From Aureliella helgolandensis (lineage in GTDB: Bacteria > Planctomycetota > Planctomycetia > Pirellulales > Pirellulaceae), in contig NZ_CP036298.1 in assembly GCF_007752135.1 (NCBI RefSeq), forward strand, positions 496,001-560,000: a stretch of 64,000 nucleotides of DNA, read 5' to 3'. This document shows positions 45,545 through 55,900 of the stretch, in pieces. The notes beneath the pieces are model-generated. The model was not told the DNA's origin. It did not search any database and saw only the letters and a list, made by a program, of their open reading frames with translations. The first letter of the stretch is position 1. Every line of letters begins with the position of its first letter. Both the position numbers and the translations under genes were made by a program.

Positions 45545-46082
45545 CGGTGTGAGCTTTTCGAACGAAAGTTTGTCGAATAGAAAAACGTCGAGAGAACATT
45601 ATCAGGAAGGATCGCACGCTGCGCTTGCGGCAGCACCATCAATAAACGGCTTGTTGATTGAGAAGGGGAGGAATCATGCGGCGAAGGGAACTCCCCAGTT
45701 CATTTTCATTCGAATAGTGCGACGGGTAGCTCGCCTCGTGGAACCGCAATTCGCTTCGCGAAACGCTAGGTTTCAGCGCGCATTCGCTAGCCCCCTTCGG
45801 GCTCATTATGGGCAGGAAGCGATTGGTACGCAAAGACACCCTGGGAAACATCCGAGGAGCAGCGAAGTGGAATCTGCGAGTCTTGTGGTTCAAGGATGTT
45901 GCCCAAGAAATGCCAGAGCAGCACACGGTGGCCGACGTAGGCGTGGTGCCCATCCGCTATCATTGTTCCGGTCCGCACACCGATCGGTCTGTGGAAATCC
46001 AGCGTCCCACTGATTTCGATGGTCCTATTTGTCTGCCTTTTTTCTAAATTGAGGATTTCTCCGAATCCCAGGAGAGCACGAT
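45545..46082. other. Intergenic region with possible gene remnant
   Basis: 538 bases between divergent genes for an M28 peptidase and the FAD-sialidase fusion. A minus-strand frame at 45787-45978 and plus-strand frames at 45549-46013 and 45808-46047 are open, but none resembles a family I know. The minus-strand stretch around 45880-45980 has some protein-like character (IADGHHAYVGHRVLLWHFLG), so it could be a gene fragment or chance. The small hairpin AGCCC-CCTTC-GGGCT at about 45790 is weak. Confidence 0.3.
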
Positions 46083-48872
46083 ATGAAATTTCCTACCCGC
46101 CTGCTGTGCTTGATTTGCTTTTTGCTATTCCAGGAATATGCAGCCGCGCAGTCGAGGATTCTCGAAGCGGATGTTTGTGTTTATGGCGGAACAAGCGGTG
46201 GAGTTGTCGCGGCGGTGCAAGCGGCACGGATGGGCAAATCGGTCGTTATCGCCGAACCAGGACGACACCTTGGCGGCATGACTTCAGGTGGGCTGAGTGC
46301 TGTCGACATCGGTGATCCAAGGTCGGTGGGGGGCATTGCGCGCGAGTATTTTACGAGATTGGCCGCGACGGTTGGGGTCGAATTGGCGTGGGACACTGAA
46401 TTCAAGGGGAAAGGGGGTGGGCCAGCCACTGGCGGAGCTTACGCAATTGAACCCCACAAAGCCGAGAGATTGTTCAACCAAATGGCGGACGAGGCCGGCA
46501 TTCAAGTGCGGTACGAGGCGCGTCTGGCTTCGGTGAACAAGGAGGGCGCGCGCATCACTGAACTCCTCATGGAGGATGGTACGGCAGTGCATGCGAAAAT
46601 GTTTATCGACGCAACCTATGAAGGCGATTTGATGGCGCAGGCGGAGGTTTCCTACACTCTCCAACGCGAAGGAAATGCGAAGTATGGCGAGAAGCTCAAC
46701 GGTATTCACTATGCGGAGAAGTACAAGCCGCGCACCAAACATCTCAAGCCTGGGCCCCATGGACGCGTACCGGGAGGGCAAGGCGTGTGGGACCGAGATT
46801 TCCCGCTTGATCCCTACGTTGTCCCCAAGGATCCAAGCAGTGGCTTGCTGCCATTGGTTCAATTGGGTGCACCAGGGAGTGAGGGGGAGCCAGCTCCAGG
46901 CGTGCAGGCCTATTGCTATCGTCTGTGCCTGACCACGAATCCGGACAATCAAATTCCCATCGCGCCGCCAAGCAGCTATGAACCGCAGCGGTACGAGCTT
47001 GTGGCAAGGTTTATCGAGGCCTGTTTGGCGATCGATGATGACATGGACCTGCGCTGGTTTTCAAAATACGATCCCTTGCCGAACGACAAGTGGGACTTCA
47101 ACACCGCCACCTTTGGCGGCAATCTGCCAGGCGGCAGTCACGCCTGGCCCGAAGCCTCCTATTCCGAAAGGGAGGCAATTGCAAAAGTGCACGAAGATTA
47201 TCACCGGGGCTTGCTCCATTTTCTTCGAACGGATCCAAGAGTGCCAGAGAAGGTTCGCAATGAGGTTAAGCGGTTTGGACTGCCTCGGGATGAGTTCATC
47301 GACAACGGTGGTTGGCCGCACCAGATTTACGTCCGAGAGGGAAGGCGGATGGTGAGCGACTTCGTGATGACGGAACACCATACCTTTGGTCGAAAGGCGG
47401 CACCGAAACCGATTTCTCTGGGCAGTTACGGGACCGACGTGCATGAGATTCGACGGGTCGTCAAAGAGGGGGTGGTTACTCGAGAGGGGAAGATCGCCAG
47501 TGGACGTGGCAATGCGCCACCTTATGCAATTGGCTACGACGCACTGGTGCCGAAGGCCAATGAGTGCACCAACCTGCTGGTGACGTTTGCCTTGAGCGCT
47601 TCCCATACTGCCTTCGCGAGTATTCGCATGGAGCCCGTCTTCATGTGCTCCAGCCAGAGCGCTGCCACCGCGGCATGTCTGGCCATCGAGCGTGAGACCC
47701 AGGTGCAGCAGGTGGACTACCCATCACTACAGTCGCGGCTCTTGATGGATGGGCAAGTACTGGAGTGGCCGGTGCAAGCTCAGGGTCCGCAGGCTGCAAC
47801 AGGGGTGTCGACGATCGATCTCTCTCGGGATACGAAACGGCATGTGATCGTCGCACAGGGGACAGAGGAGGAGTATCAGGGGCATCCGACCACGTTGCTG
47901 TTGCCCAATGGCGAAACGATGCTAGCGACGTGGACAATCGGGCATGGCGGCGTTTGCGGGCCACTAAAACGCAGTGATGATGGAGGGAAAACTTGGAGTG
48001 AGCTCTTGCCTGTCCCGGACAGTTGGCGGCAGGTGAGGAATTGCCCAGCCCTCTACCGCTTGACCGATCCGCAGGGACGCACGCGTCTGTTTGTCTTTGC
48101 TGGGCAAGGGCCAGATGGCAGCATGTATCAGTCGGTCTCGGATGACAACGGGCTGTCGTGGTCTTCAATGACCAGTAATGGTTTGGAGTGCGTGATGCCG
48201 TTCTGTACCATTGTCCCGGTTGAAGACGGTGCGAAGCTGATTGGCCTTACCAATGCGCGGCGACCTGGAGAGACGCAGGATCCCAAGTCCAATGTGATCG
48301 TCCAGAGCGAATCTAGCGACGGCGGTGTGTCGTGGAGTCCATGGCGCATCCTGGTCGATCTGGGGGATCTCAAACCTTGCGAACCCGAAGTCATCCGCTC
48401 ACCCAATGGCCAGCAATTGCTCTGCCTAATGCGCGAGAATGTGCGGACTGAGGCGGGGCACTTTATGACGAGTGACGATGAGGGGCGGACTTGGTCGACT
48501 GTCCGAGATCTTCCCTCGGGGTTGCAGGGAGATCGCCACAAAGCTCGCTACGCACCCGATGGACGGTTGGTGGTCGTGTTCCGTGATATGGGACGCAACA
48601 GCCCCACGAAAAACCATTTTGTAGCCTGGGTGGGACAGTATCAGGATATCTTCGGCGGGCGAGCGGGCGCATACAAAGTCAAACTCTTGCACAGTTATAA
48701 AGGGAGCGACTGCGGATACCCTGGACTCGAATTGCTCCCCAGCGGCGAATTCGTGGCCACGACCTACGTCAAGTATCGTGCTGGCTCGGAGAAAAACTCC
48801 GTGATCAGTACTCGTTTTTCGCTTGCAGAGATTGACGCGATTGCTGGCGGCGCGGGAAGTCGGGCGGAATGA
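46083..48872 (+). CDS. Exported FAD-dependent oxidoreductase fused to a sialidase-like BNR domain
   Basis: A 929-residue protein with a signal peptide (1 to about 22, ending EYAAAQ). Residues about 28-560 are a FAD-dependent oxidoreductase (FAD-binding PF12831 style): VCVYGGTSGGVVAAVQAARMGKSVVIAE is the dinucleotide-binding opening (split: GGTSGG, then the acidic strand end), with RHLGGMTSGG and MFIDATYEGDLMA further on. Residues about 573-929 form a sialidase-type propeller with four Asp boxes: SDDGGKTWS (about 631), SDDNGLSWS (about 690), SSDGGVSWS (about 743) and SDDEGRTWS (about 800). FAD enzymes of this group and sialidases are both frequent singly; the fusion is unusual. It may oxidise and bind or cleave the same sugar. 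It stands alone, divergent from the M28 gene. Confidence 0.82.
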   Translation: MKFPTRLLCLICFLLFQEYAAAQSRILEADVCVYGGTSGGVVAAVQAARMGKSVVIAEPGRHLGGMTSGGLSAVDIGDPRSVGGIAREYFTRLAATVGVELAWDTEFKGKGGGPATGGAYAIEPHKAERLFNQMADEAGIQVRYEARLASVNKEGARITELLMEDGTAVHAKMFIDATYEGDLMAQAEVSYTLQREGNAKYGEKLNGIHYAEKYKPRTKHLKPGPHGRVPGGQGVWDRDFPLDPYVVPKDPSSGLLPLVQLGAPGSEGEPAPGVQAYCYRLCLTTNPDNQIPIAPPSSYEPQRYELVARFIEACLAIDDDMDLRWFSKYDPLPNDKWDFNTATFGGNLPGGSHAWPEASYSEREAIAKVHEDYHRGLLHFLRTDPRVPEKVRNEVKRFGLPRDEFIDNGGWPHQIYVREGRRMVSDFVMTEHHTFGRKAAPKPISLGSYGTDVHEIRRVVKEGVVTREGKIASGRGNAPPYAIGYDALVPKANECTNLLVTFALSASHTAFASIRMEPVFMCSSQSAATAACLAIERETQVQQVDYPSLQSRLLMDGQVLEWPVQAQGPQAATGVSTIDLSRDTKRHVIVAQGTEEEYQGHPTTLLLPNGETMLATWTIGHGGVCGPLKRSDDGGKTWSELLPVPDSWRQVRNCPALYRLTDPQGRTRLFVFAGQGPDGSMYQSVSDDNGLSWSSMTSNGLECVMPFCTIVPVEDGAKLIGLTNARRPGETQDPKSNVIVQSESSDGGVSWSPWRILVDLGDLKPCEPEVIRSPNGQQLLCLMRENVRTEAGHFMTSDDEGRTWSTVRDLPSGLQGDRHKARYAPDGRLVVVFRDMGRNSPTKNHFVAWVGQYQDIFGGRAGAYKVKLLHSYKGSDCGYPGLELLPSGEFVATTYVKYRAGSEKNSVISTRFSLAEIDAIAGGAGSRAE

Positions 48873-48960
48873 CGCGAGGAGTGAGGGAGATGTCATTGCC
48901 CCCTTTCGGTCGCGTGGTGGGGGGCTTAGCATGATCGCTGAGTAGCCGATTCCTTTCTCA

Positions 48961-51198
48961 ATGCATCCGTATTCCATGAACGAAGAGCCGCAAATCAACG
49001 AAACGCTCGTGTTGGAAACCATCGAAGCGTCATTTGCGTTACTTGAGCTAAGCCTGGAAAAACTAGCCGCTATTGCCCCGGTCACTCGACCTGAGCAAAT
49101 CCTTGAGCTGCTCCCATCAGCGGCGTTGCACTCCGCCAAGCTGGTTGTGGTCGAGCTGATCAAATTCGATTTGTCGGCTGCTGCGGAAGCAGGTGAATTG
49201 CGACGACTGGAGTTTTACTGGCCGGTAATGGGGCGTGCTCTACCTCAAGAACAAATACCCTTCGACTTGGTTCTTGAAGAGGTTCAATTGTTGCGTGGGG
49301 CTGGTGAGAATCCGCGTTGGGAGGACTATCGCCAGCGTTTTCCCGACTTGGCTGCCACGATCGGAAAATGGTTGGCGGGAGATCAGCCCGAAGCTTTTCA
49401 AGGCGCTACCAGCGCCGTTCCTGAGTTGCAAATCAATACCCTGGTCGATGACTTTTTCGTGCTCAAGCAGTTGGGGCAAGGTGCGTTCGCACGGGTCTAC
49501 CTGGCGCGACAGGAGTCGATGCAGCGACTCGTTGCGCTGAAGGCCACCAAGCGGGGAAGCGAAGAGCCACAAGCTCTTTCGCAATTGGACCATCCAAACA
49601 TTGTCCGGGTTTACGACCAACGCGAGATTGCCGAGCCGAAAACGATTCTTCTCTACATGCAATACTTGGCGGGAGGCACCCTGGCCGACTGCATCAAACG
49701 CTTGCGCACCACAGACTCCAAGGAAAGAAGTGGGCAGTTGGTTTTGGAGTCAATCGATCAGAATTTGTTGAGTGCTAGTCAGTCGGTACCAGAGCAGTCT
49801 CCGATTCGAACGCAGGTTAGTCAGCTGCCTTGGCCGGAGCTGGTCGCTTGGATTGGAATCCAATTGGCAGATGGCTTGGGATATGCCACCCGGAAAGGGA
49901 TCATCCACCGGGATATCAAACCCGCCAATATCTTGCTCTCGGCAGAGGCCATTCCTAAGCTCGTCGATTTTAACGTTAGTTGCAGTGGTCTCTCTGGACG
50001 GGCTGGGGCAGCTGCCTATTTCGGTGGCTCGCTGGCCTACATGTCACCAGAGCAATTGCAAGTTGCCGATCCGACGGTGCGCAAGCCCGCGACGGAGCTG
50101 GATGGACGCAGTGACCTGTACGCCCTGGGGATTGTCCTGTGGGAACTTTGGCAAGGCAAGCGACCTTGGGCTAGCCAGCAAGTGGCTGGGAGTTGGACCG
50201 AGGCGGTATCGATTCAGCGCAGCGTCCGCAATGAGACCTTTGCAACGGTCACCCCGGCTCTGTCTGCGACGGAACGAGTGCTGGAAAAAGTGCTGCGGCG
50301 GCTGTTGGCGATTGAGCCGGAAGATCGTCCTGGCTCGGGCAGCGAAGTTGCCGGCCGTCTGCGGCTTGCCTTCTATCCCGATTTGGCCCAGCGATTCGAA
50401 CCGGATCCCAGCAGCGTTGCGGGGCGGTTGTTCAACGCGTCTGTGCTGCTTATTGGAGGGGTTCTGATTTTTGGTCCCAACACGGCCGCTTCGGTATTCA
50501 ACTATTTTTACAACCAATCTCGAATGCAAGAGTTGCAGCCCCTGATCCCCAAAATAGCAGAGGACTTCGAATTTGTGGCAGGGCTGGTCAACGGTATTGT
50601 CTTTCCACTGGGCGGCATCCTCTTTTGGATGGTGATGCGGCCTATCGTGCGGATCGTCCACCAAGCACGTAAGGGCTTGCCCGCATCGCCCAAGGATATT
50701 ACCACGCTACTCAATATTGGTAACTTAGCCACCATTGTATGCGGGATCCTGTGGACGGTATCAGGCGTCGTCTTCGCGACGACGTTTGCCTCCATGCATT
50801 CAGAATTTGGTGGTGCGGATGCCTTCCACTTCTTCATTTCGTTGGTGTTGTGTGGAGGCGTTGCTTGGGTCTATCCCTACTTTGGCATGACACTCTTGGC
50901 ACTGTTGATTTACTATCCCCAGGCCATCGCTCCGACGATGAACGATCCCGAGTTTGACCAGCGGTGCCAGCGGATTCGCAATCACAGTCGCTGGTATTTG
51001 TTGTCGGCTGCAGCGATTCCGTTGACTGCCGTTGCATTGCTCGTACTCCGTGCCGAGATACCCCGGCAGACGCTAGTCGCAGGTTGTTGTATCACGGGGG
51101 TTGGCTTGCTGGCTTCGTTCTTCGCCTTCCAGAAACTGGAGCAGACGATGCAACAATTGTCCAAGGTCTTGGGGGACCATAAACGCAGTGTGTGGTGA
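48961..51198 (+). CDS. Membrane Ser/Thr protein kinase with multi-helix C-terminus
   Basis: A 745-residue Hanks-type kinase. A helical N-terminal region (1 to about 155) contains a GENPRWEDYRQRFPD motif often found before planctomycete kinases. The kinase domain has GQGAFARVY (172-180), ATP-binding Lys194 in VALK, HRDIKPAN (316-323) with catalytic Asp318, and DFN (336-338) where DFG is usual, then MSPEQ. From about residue 490 there are roughly five to six hydrophobic segments to the end, so the kinase domain is probably cytosolic and the C-terminus is an integral-membrane sensor or anchor. The DFN motif occurs in active relatives, so activity is probable but unproven. A terminator follows at 51213-51245. 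Confidence 0.87.
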   Translation: MHPYSMNEEPQINETLVLETIEASFALLELSLEKLAAIAPVTRPEQILELLPSAALHSAKLVVVELIKFDLSAAAEAGELRRLEFYWPVMGRALPQEQIPFDLVLEEVQLLRGAGENPRWEDYRQRFPDLAATIGKWLAGDQPEAFQGATSAVPELQINTLVDDFFVLKQLGQGAFARVYLARQESMQRLVALKATKRGSEEPQALSQLDHPNIVRVYDQREIAEPKTILLYMQYLAGGTLADCIKRLRTTDSKERSGQLVLESIDQNLLSASQSVPEQSPIRTQVSQLPWPELVAWIGIQLADGLGYATRKGIIHRDIKPANILLSAEAIPKLVDFNVSCSGLSGRAGAAAYFGGSLAYMSPEQLQVADPTVRKPATELDGRSDLYALGIVLWELWQGKRPWASQQVAGSWTEAVSIQRSVRNETFATVTPALSATERVLEKVLRRLLAIEPEDRPGSGSEVAGRLRLAFYPDLAQRFEPDPSSVAGRLFNASVLLIGGVLIFGPNTAASVFNYFYNQSRMQELQPLIPKIAEDFEFVAGLVNGIVFPLGGILFWMVMRPIVRIVHQARKGLPASPKDITTLLNIGNLATIVCGILWTVSGVVFATTFASMHSEFGGADAFHFFISLVLCGGVAWVYPYFGMTLLALLIYYPQAIAPTMNDPEFDQRCQRIRNHSRWYLLSAAAIPLTAVALLVLRAEIPRQTLVAGCCITGVGLLASFFAFQKLEQTMQQLSKVLGDHKRSVW

Positions 51199-51212
51199 AC
51201 GGAGGAGGAGGA

Positions 51213-51245
51213 GGAGGAGGAGCTGCCTCCTCCCCCGCTCTTTTT
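51213..51245 (+). terminator. Intrinsic terminator after the kinase gene, in a GGA trinucleotide tract
   Basis: A GGA/GAG trinucleotide tract runs from 51201 to 51222. The stem GGAGGAGG (51213-51220) pairs with CCTCCTCC (51226-51233) around a five-base loop, followed shortly by a five-T run (51241-51245). It lies 15 bases past the kinase stop. Confidence 0.6.
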
Positions 51246-51398
51246 CGCATACTCTCAGGTTAGGTCGTTTGCTGCTTACCGCCGCTTCTGTGCCTGCCAA
51301 TGCAGAGGGAACGATTCGAACCTGAGGTTTACCGCGTTCGGCCGGATGTGGCCGAACGCGCGGTTACCTGGTGTGGCGGTCGAATCGGGCCAAGGGGG

Positions 51399-52685
51399 TT
51401 ACTGCCCGAAGCAGTAAAGCATCTCTTGGCGTTCTCCACTATCGCTGAGGTGAGCCACACGGTGGTAAATGCGACTGTCGCAAATCGTGGGAGTTGCAAA
51501 GACCTGTTCGCCCAGTTTGTTCTCTGCTACCTCGAGAAACTCTTCCGGCGAAGCCTGGAAGATAAAGAACTCGCCACCCTCGTTGGTGACAAAGATCTTG
51601 TCACCGACCAGAACGGGGGAGGAGGAAAAAGTGCCGCCGAGTCGCTTCTTCCACATCTCTTCGCCCGTATCAGCCTTCCAACACATGGCGATGCCCGCGT
51701 CGAGGACGCCGTAGAGGTAGCCATCGCGGATGACGAGCGACGGGACGTACAAGCGTGTTTCATTGGACCAAACCACTTCGGTAGATCCGTCGGCGCGGAT
51801 TGCCGACATGTGGTTCTTGGGATAACCACCGCTGGTGTAAATGAGTTGTCCATCCGTTAGGGTCGAGGTGACGCATTCGGTCGTAGCTCCCTCCGTTTCC
51901 CAATTGGTCGCACCGGTGAGTGGATTGTAGCTACAGACTTGGTCGCAGCCGACGAGGATGACTTGGTCTTGGCCGCCAGCGTGCACCAGGATGGGCGATG
52001 GGTAATTCGGCTTTTGGGGGCGTTCGCGGCGCCACACCATTTCACCAGACTTCGAATCGAGAGCGGCAATGGCTCCTCCCGTCTTATTGTCTGAGGTGAC
52101 AATCACCAGGTTTTGATACAAGCAGGGCGAAGCACCATAGCCTTGGTGCACAACATAGTCGGAGATGCGTTCCTGCCAGAGCAGTTCACCGGTGAGGCTC
52201 AGAGCGGAGGTGTAGAGGCCACCGTTATTGGGGAAATTGATGTAGACGCGTTGGCCATCACAGGCAGGGGTGCTCGATGCTGCGGTGGCTTTGTTATTCT
52301 TCTGCATGCCACCCGACGCATGCACTACGGTGCTCCACTGCGGTTCACCAGTTTGGCGATCGAAACAGAGGAGACTTTGTTGCCCATCAATTTGTTCGTT
52401 GGCAGTGGCCACGAAGACTTGTCCGCCAACCACCGTGGGAGAACCATGCCCCCGTCCCGGGATGGGGGCCTTCCAGATTAAATTCTTAGAGGTGCTAAAT
52501 TCGGTGGGAGGTGTTTGTTTGGCTGAGGCAGTGCCATTGCGAAGCGGGCCACGCCACCACGGCCAGTCGGTGGATGCGATTTCCAATTGGTCGTTGGTCG
52601 TCGGGAGTTCGGCAGCATGCGTGGCGTTCTTCGCCGCCAGCGAACTCAACATAATTAGTATTAGGGGGAATATGCAAGTTCGCAT
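51399..52685 (-). CDS. Exported PQQ-like beta-propeller protein
   Basis: A 428-residue protein with a signal peptide (1 to about 24, ending ATHAAE), then DWPWWRGPLRNGTASAKQTPP, the common opening of planctomycete PQQ-type propellers. Blade repeats include GSPTVVGGQVFVATANEQ, LLCFDRQTGEPQWS, IAALDSKSGEMVWRRERP, YTSGGYPKNHMSA, GIAMCWKADTGEEMWKKRLGG and VLVGDKIFVTNEGGEF. A third member of the family in the window, shorter than the two at 37-41 kb. It converges with the kinase gene across the terminator region. No enzymatic motif is obvious. Confidence 0.85.
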   Translation of the reverse strand: MRTCIFPLILIMLSSLAAKNATHAAELPTTNDQLEIASTDWPWWRGPLRNGTASAKQTPPTEFSTSKNLIWKAPIPGRGHGSPTVVGGQVFVATANEQIDGQQSLLCFDRQTGEPQWSTVVHASGGMQKNNKATAASSTPACDGQRVYINFPNNGGLYTSALSLTGELLWQERISDYVVHQGYGASPCLYQNLVIVTSDNKTGGAIAALDSKSGEMVWRRERPQKPNYPSPILVHAGGQDQVILVGCDQVCSYNPLTGATNWETEGATTECVTSTLTDGQLIYTSGGYPKNHMSAIRADGSTEVVWSNETRLYVPSLVIRDGYLYGVLDAGIAMCWKADTGEEMWKKRLGGTFSSSPVLVGDKIFVTNEGGEFFIFQASPEEFLEVAENKLGEQVFATPTICDSRIYHRVAHLSDSGERQEMLYCFGQ

Positions 52686-52912
52686 CGTTGGGCTCCAGGG
52701 TTAAGGGGTGGGAGGAGGGAGGTGGGATCGCGGATAAGCCAGAATTCTCTGGGCAAGCATAGCCTAGTGTATCGTAATGCCTGCGGTGTGAGATTGAAAT
52801 ACAGTGAGAATCCGCTGCTTGCCGGCAGGCATCCGCACCATGCGGTGCCGCTGTCTACTCGCGGTGGCTTCGCGTTTGAGCGAGAACCAGGGGAGAGGGA
52901 GGAGCCCGGTTT

Positions 52913-55900
52913 CTACTGCTTGCCCTGCAGAAAGCCACTTACTGCCGAGCGTGGCTGGGTGGTCGATGGCGAGTTGATTCGACCATTGACGGAGGGGCTA
53001 AGCGTGGAAGGGTTGACCAATGGCGTGGTTTGCCCTGCCGCGGTGAAACCGGGAGATGCACTCTCCATACCGACTCCACCAGCTCCGATTTTGAATTCTT
53101 CGACATCCAGCGTACGCGGGTTGATGGCGGCCAGTTGAACGAAAGCGGTGATCGTGCCCGTCGGTGAATTGCTCTCGGGCACTTTGACGATTTTCGCATC
53201 GCGTTGCGGAGCCCCCTTGAATAGGAGTTGCTCTTTGACTTGGCTGTAGGAGATTTCGCTGGCATTTCCGAAATAGTTTCCTGATTCCGCGCGGCCCTGG
53301 ACGTCTACATTTCCGCTTGCCTGGAATTCCCAGGTGCCGCGGTCCGCACCGCTCTGCAGGAAGCCGTTGGTAGAGCTCAGGCCGCTGGTGTCGTAGACAC
53401 GGAGTTGGTCGCAGCCCATAAGCATTTGGCCGATGGATAGTCCCTGCATCTCATGGAGGTCGATTCGCTGCTCCAGTGAAGCGACCGGGCCTGCAGCAAA
53501 TTCGACTTTGCCTTCGAAGACCACTTCACTGTGATCGAGAAATGCCACCAGATGGTCACGGAAAACCAAGTGGGCACCTTGCCAAGCGGATTCGGCGGTG
53601 GTGGAGGTCGTCGCGGTTGAGGAGTTCGTCGAAGCCATTTGAGCAAGCCCGCTTTTTCCACGATGCCAAGACTGGATGGAACCTGGACCACTGCCAATGA
53701 CTTCGTTGCGAATGGCATGGAAGGTCAGTGCTGGTACATTGAGATGTTCGTTGATCTTGGGGGTGCCGAGTTGATCCACCTGTTTTGCAAAAATGTCCAC
53801 TCCCTGCACTTTGTCTTGCAGCACAATCCGCTCAATCGTTGCTTCGGGGCTGCGAGAGCTGTTGGAGGACTGCAGAGCAATGGGTGCAGTCAAGTGAATG
53901 TGCATTTCGTCGGCATTGCCGTTCAGTAGCCAGATCTCGTTCGGTTTCGACCGTAGGGTTGCATCGAGTTGGACGCTTCCCTTGATGCGGACAACGTTAC
54001 CGTCGAAATACATACCTCCCTGCCACACGCAATGCGGCGCCTTAAGCCACTCGATCGCCGGCCCGGTGCTGGCGGTGGCACCCGGGTTGCCGACGCGGGC
54101 TAGTTGCGTTGGAACGGTGAACTCGCCGGGTTGATCCATCCAGACAAGATTGTTCTTTTGATCGATCCGAATAGTGGGACCTTGGAGTGCGCCGTCGGCG
54201 AACACGACGCGGGCTGGTTGGCCGTTGATGTTCAAGTTCACTTGGCCTGCTGCATCGGAGGTTAGATTGAGCGTATCACCTTCCACGTGCCATCCGGGTA
54301 GTTTGGAATTAGGCAACGGCTCTTTCCAGACCTGTAGGGGACCTGCAATCTCTAGATCGTCAATCCAGGACTGTTTGCCGCTGAGAACGATACGAGAGGT
54401 GAGCGTCTGCCCGTGGATGGTGACGGGATCTCGGTTCGCCAACTGGTTCCCCGAGGCTGCATTCGGGCCCGTCTGATTCGCGGTGGAAACTTGCCTTCCC
54501 AGGGGATTGCCCGAGTTGGGAGGAGGTGGTTGGATCCACTGATACATTGGATTTCCAGCGGAGTCGCTTAGTGCTAAGCCTTCGCTAGCGGTGGAGTCAC
54601 CGTTCATCGATGGGCTGGGCGCGACGAGCACGAGCGTTACATCGAGTCTATCTACCTTGGCTTTGATCTGAGGCGTTTCAATGGCAATGTGACCGGTTGC
54701 GCGGATATGTTCTGGGGCGTATTTCGAGGTGCTGAAAGTGGTGGAGCCTGGTGTTGCAGCAGCGGTGGAGGCGAGGTTCGCGGATGTCGCAGTGGGATTC
54801 TTTTTCAGCCAAATCTCGATCTTGTCACTGGCCATAAAACCATGAAGTCGACTCTCGATCAACGTGCTGCCAAAAATTCCTACCCACTGTTCACCAGGCG
54901 TTTCGGATGGGCTCATTTTGAGTGTATCCTGCCAACGGATCTCGGTCGCACCGGTGGCCGAATCGGCTGGTACGGTCAGCTCACCAGGGCCTTCGGCAAT
55001 GAGGTACCCTAGGTGTCGCGAGGTCTGGCTCGCCGGGCTCGAGTCTGCTTCATAATCGATGCGAGGCGAGCGGAATTCGTACCCCGCGTATTTGAGCCAG
55101 GCAATGGATTGCGTTGCAGTGGGGATGTTGAGCTTGCCGTCAAACTCGATGCGCTTTTGCAAAAAATCGATATCCAAACGCTTGGCGCTGGCGAATGCAT
55201 CAATGGAGGGCGCTTTGAGCTCAACCTTCTTCTCACCGACGAATTCTTCGAGTTGGTCGATGCCCGTTGCTTCGAGCGTAAGAATTTCAAAATCTCCCAA
55301 TCGAGTTGAGGCGGTCTGGGATGGGGGAGGGGAATCCTTGCTCGGTGGGTTGATGGCCACGTTCAGCTGCTGGCAATTAAAGGTGTCGCGGAGTTTATCT
55401 CCGAGCAAGTGCACGATTTGAACGCCATTGGTCAGAGAGGCTGTGGAATCGCGAAAGTCAAAGCTAAAGCGACCTTGGGAGTTGACCTGGAGCCGCGCTG
55501 GGGCAGATGCTAAGTGAGCAAACGGGGCAGCTAGAGGAAGCTTCATGCTTGACCAAAGGCCGCCGGTTGGCAAGCCAACGTCGATCTGCTCGAGGGTGTA
55601 CAGGTCCATTTTGTCGAGCGGACCCCATGGCGAATTGGTTTGATTGCCGCCTGGATTGAACAAATCGCCCTTCATCTCAATCCGCAAATCTCGCCCCCTG
55701 ATGATGCTGTCCGCCCAGCGAATGGTCACGCGATCATTGGTGAAGACTCGGCCGCGTTCAATGAACAGATCGCGGGTCTGGAGGGACCAGGGAACCGCTT
55801 GTGCATCGGGGTGAAGGTTGACGCGGGTAATCGTGATGTTCCCACTCAGCTCTCCCCGTTCGACTGAGGGAAGACGACCATTTCTTAAGTCTAAGGCTTC

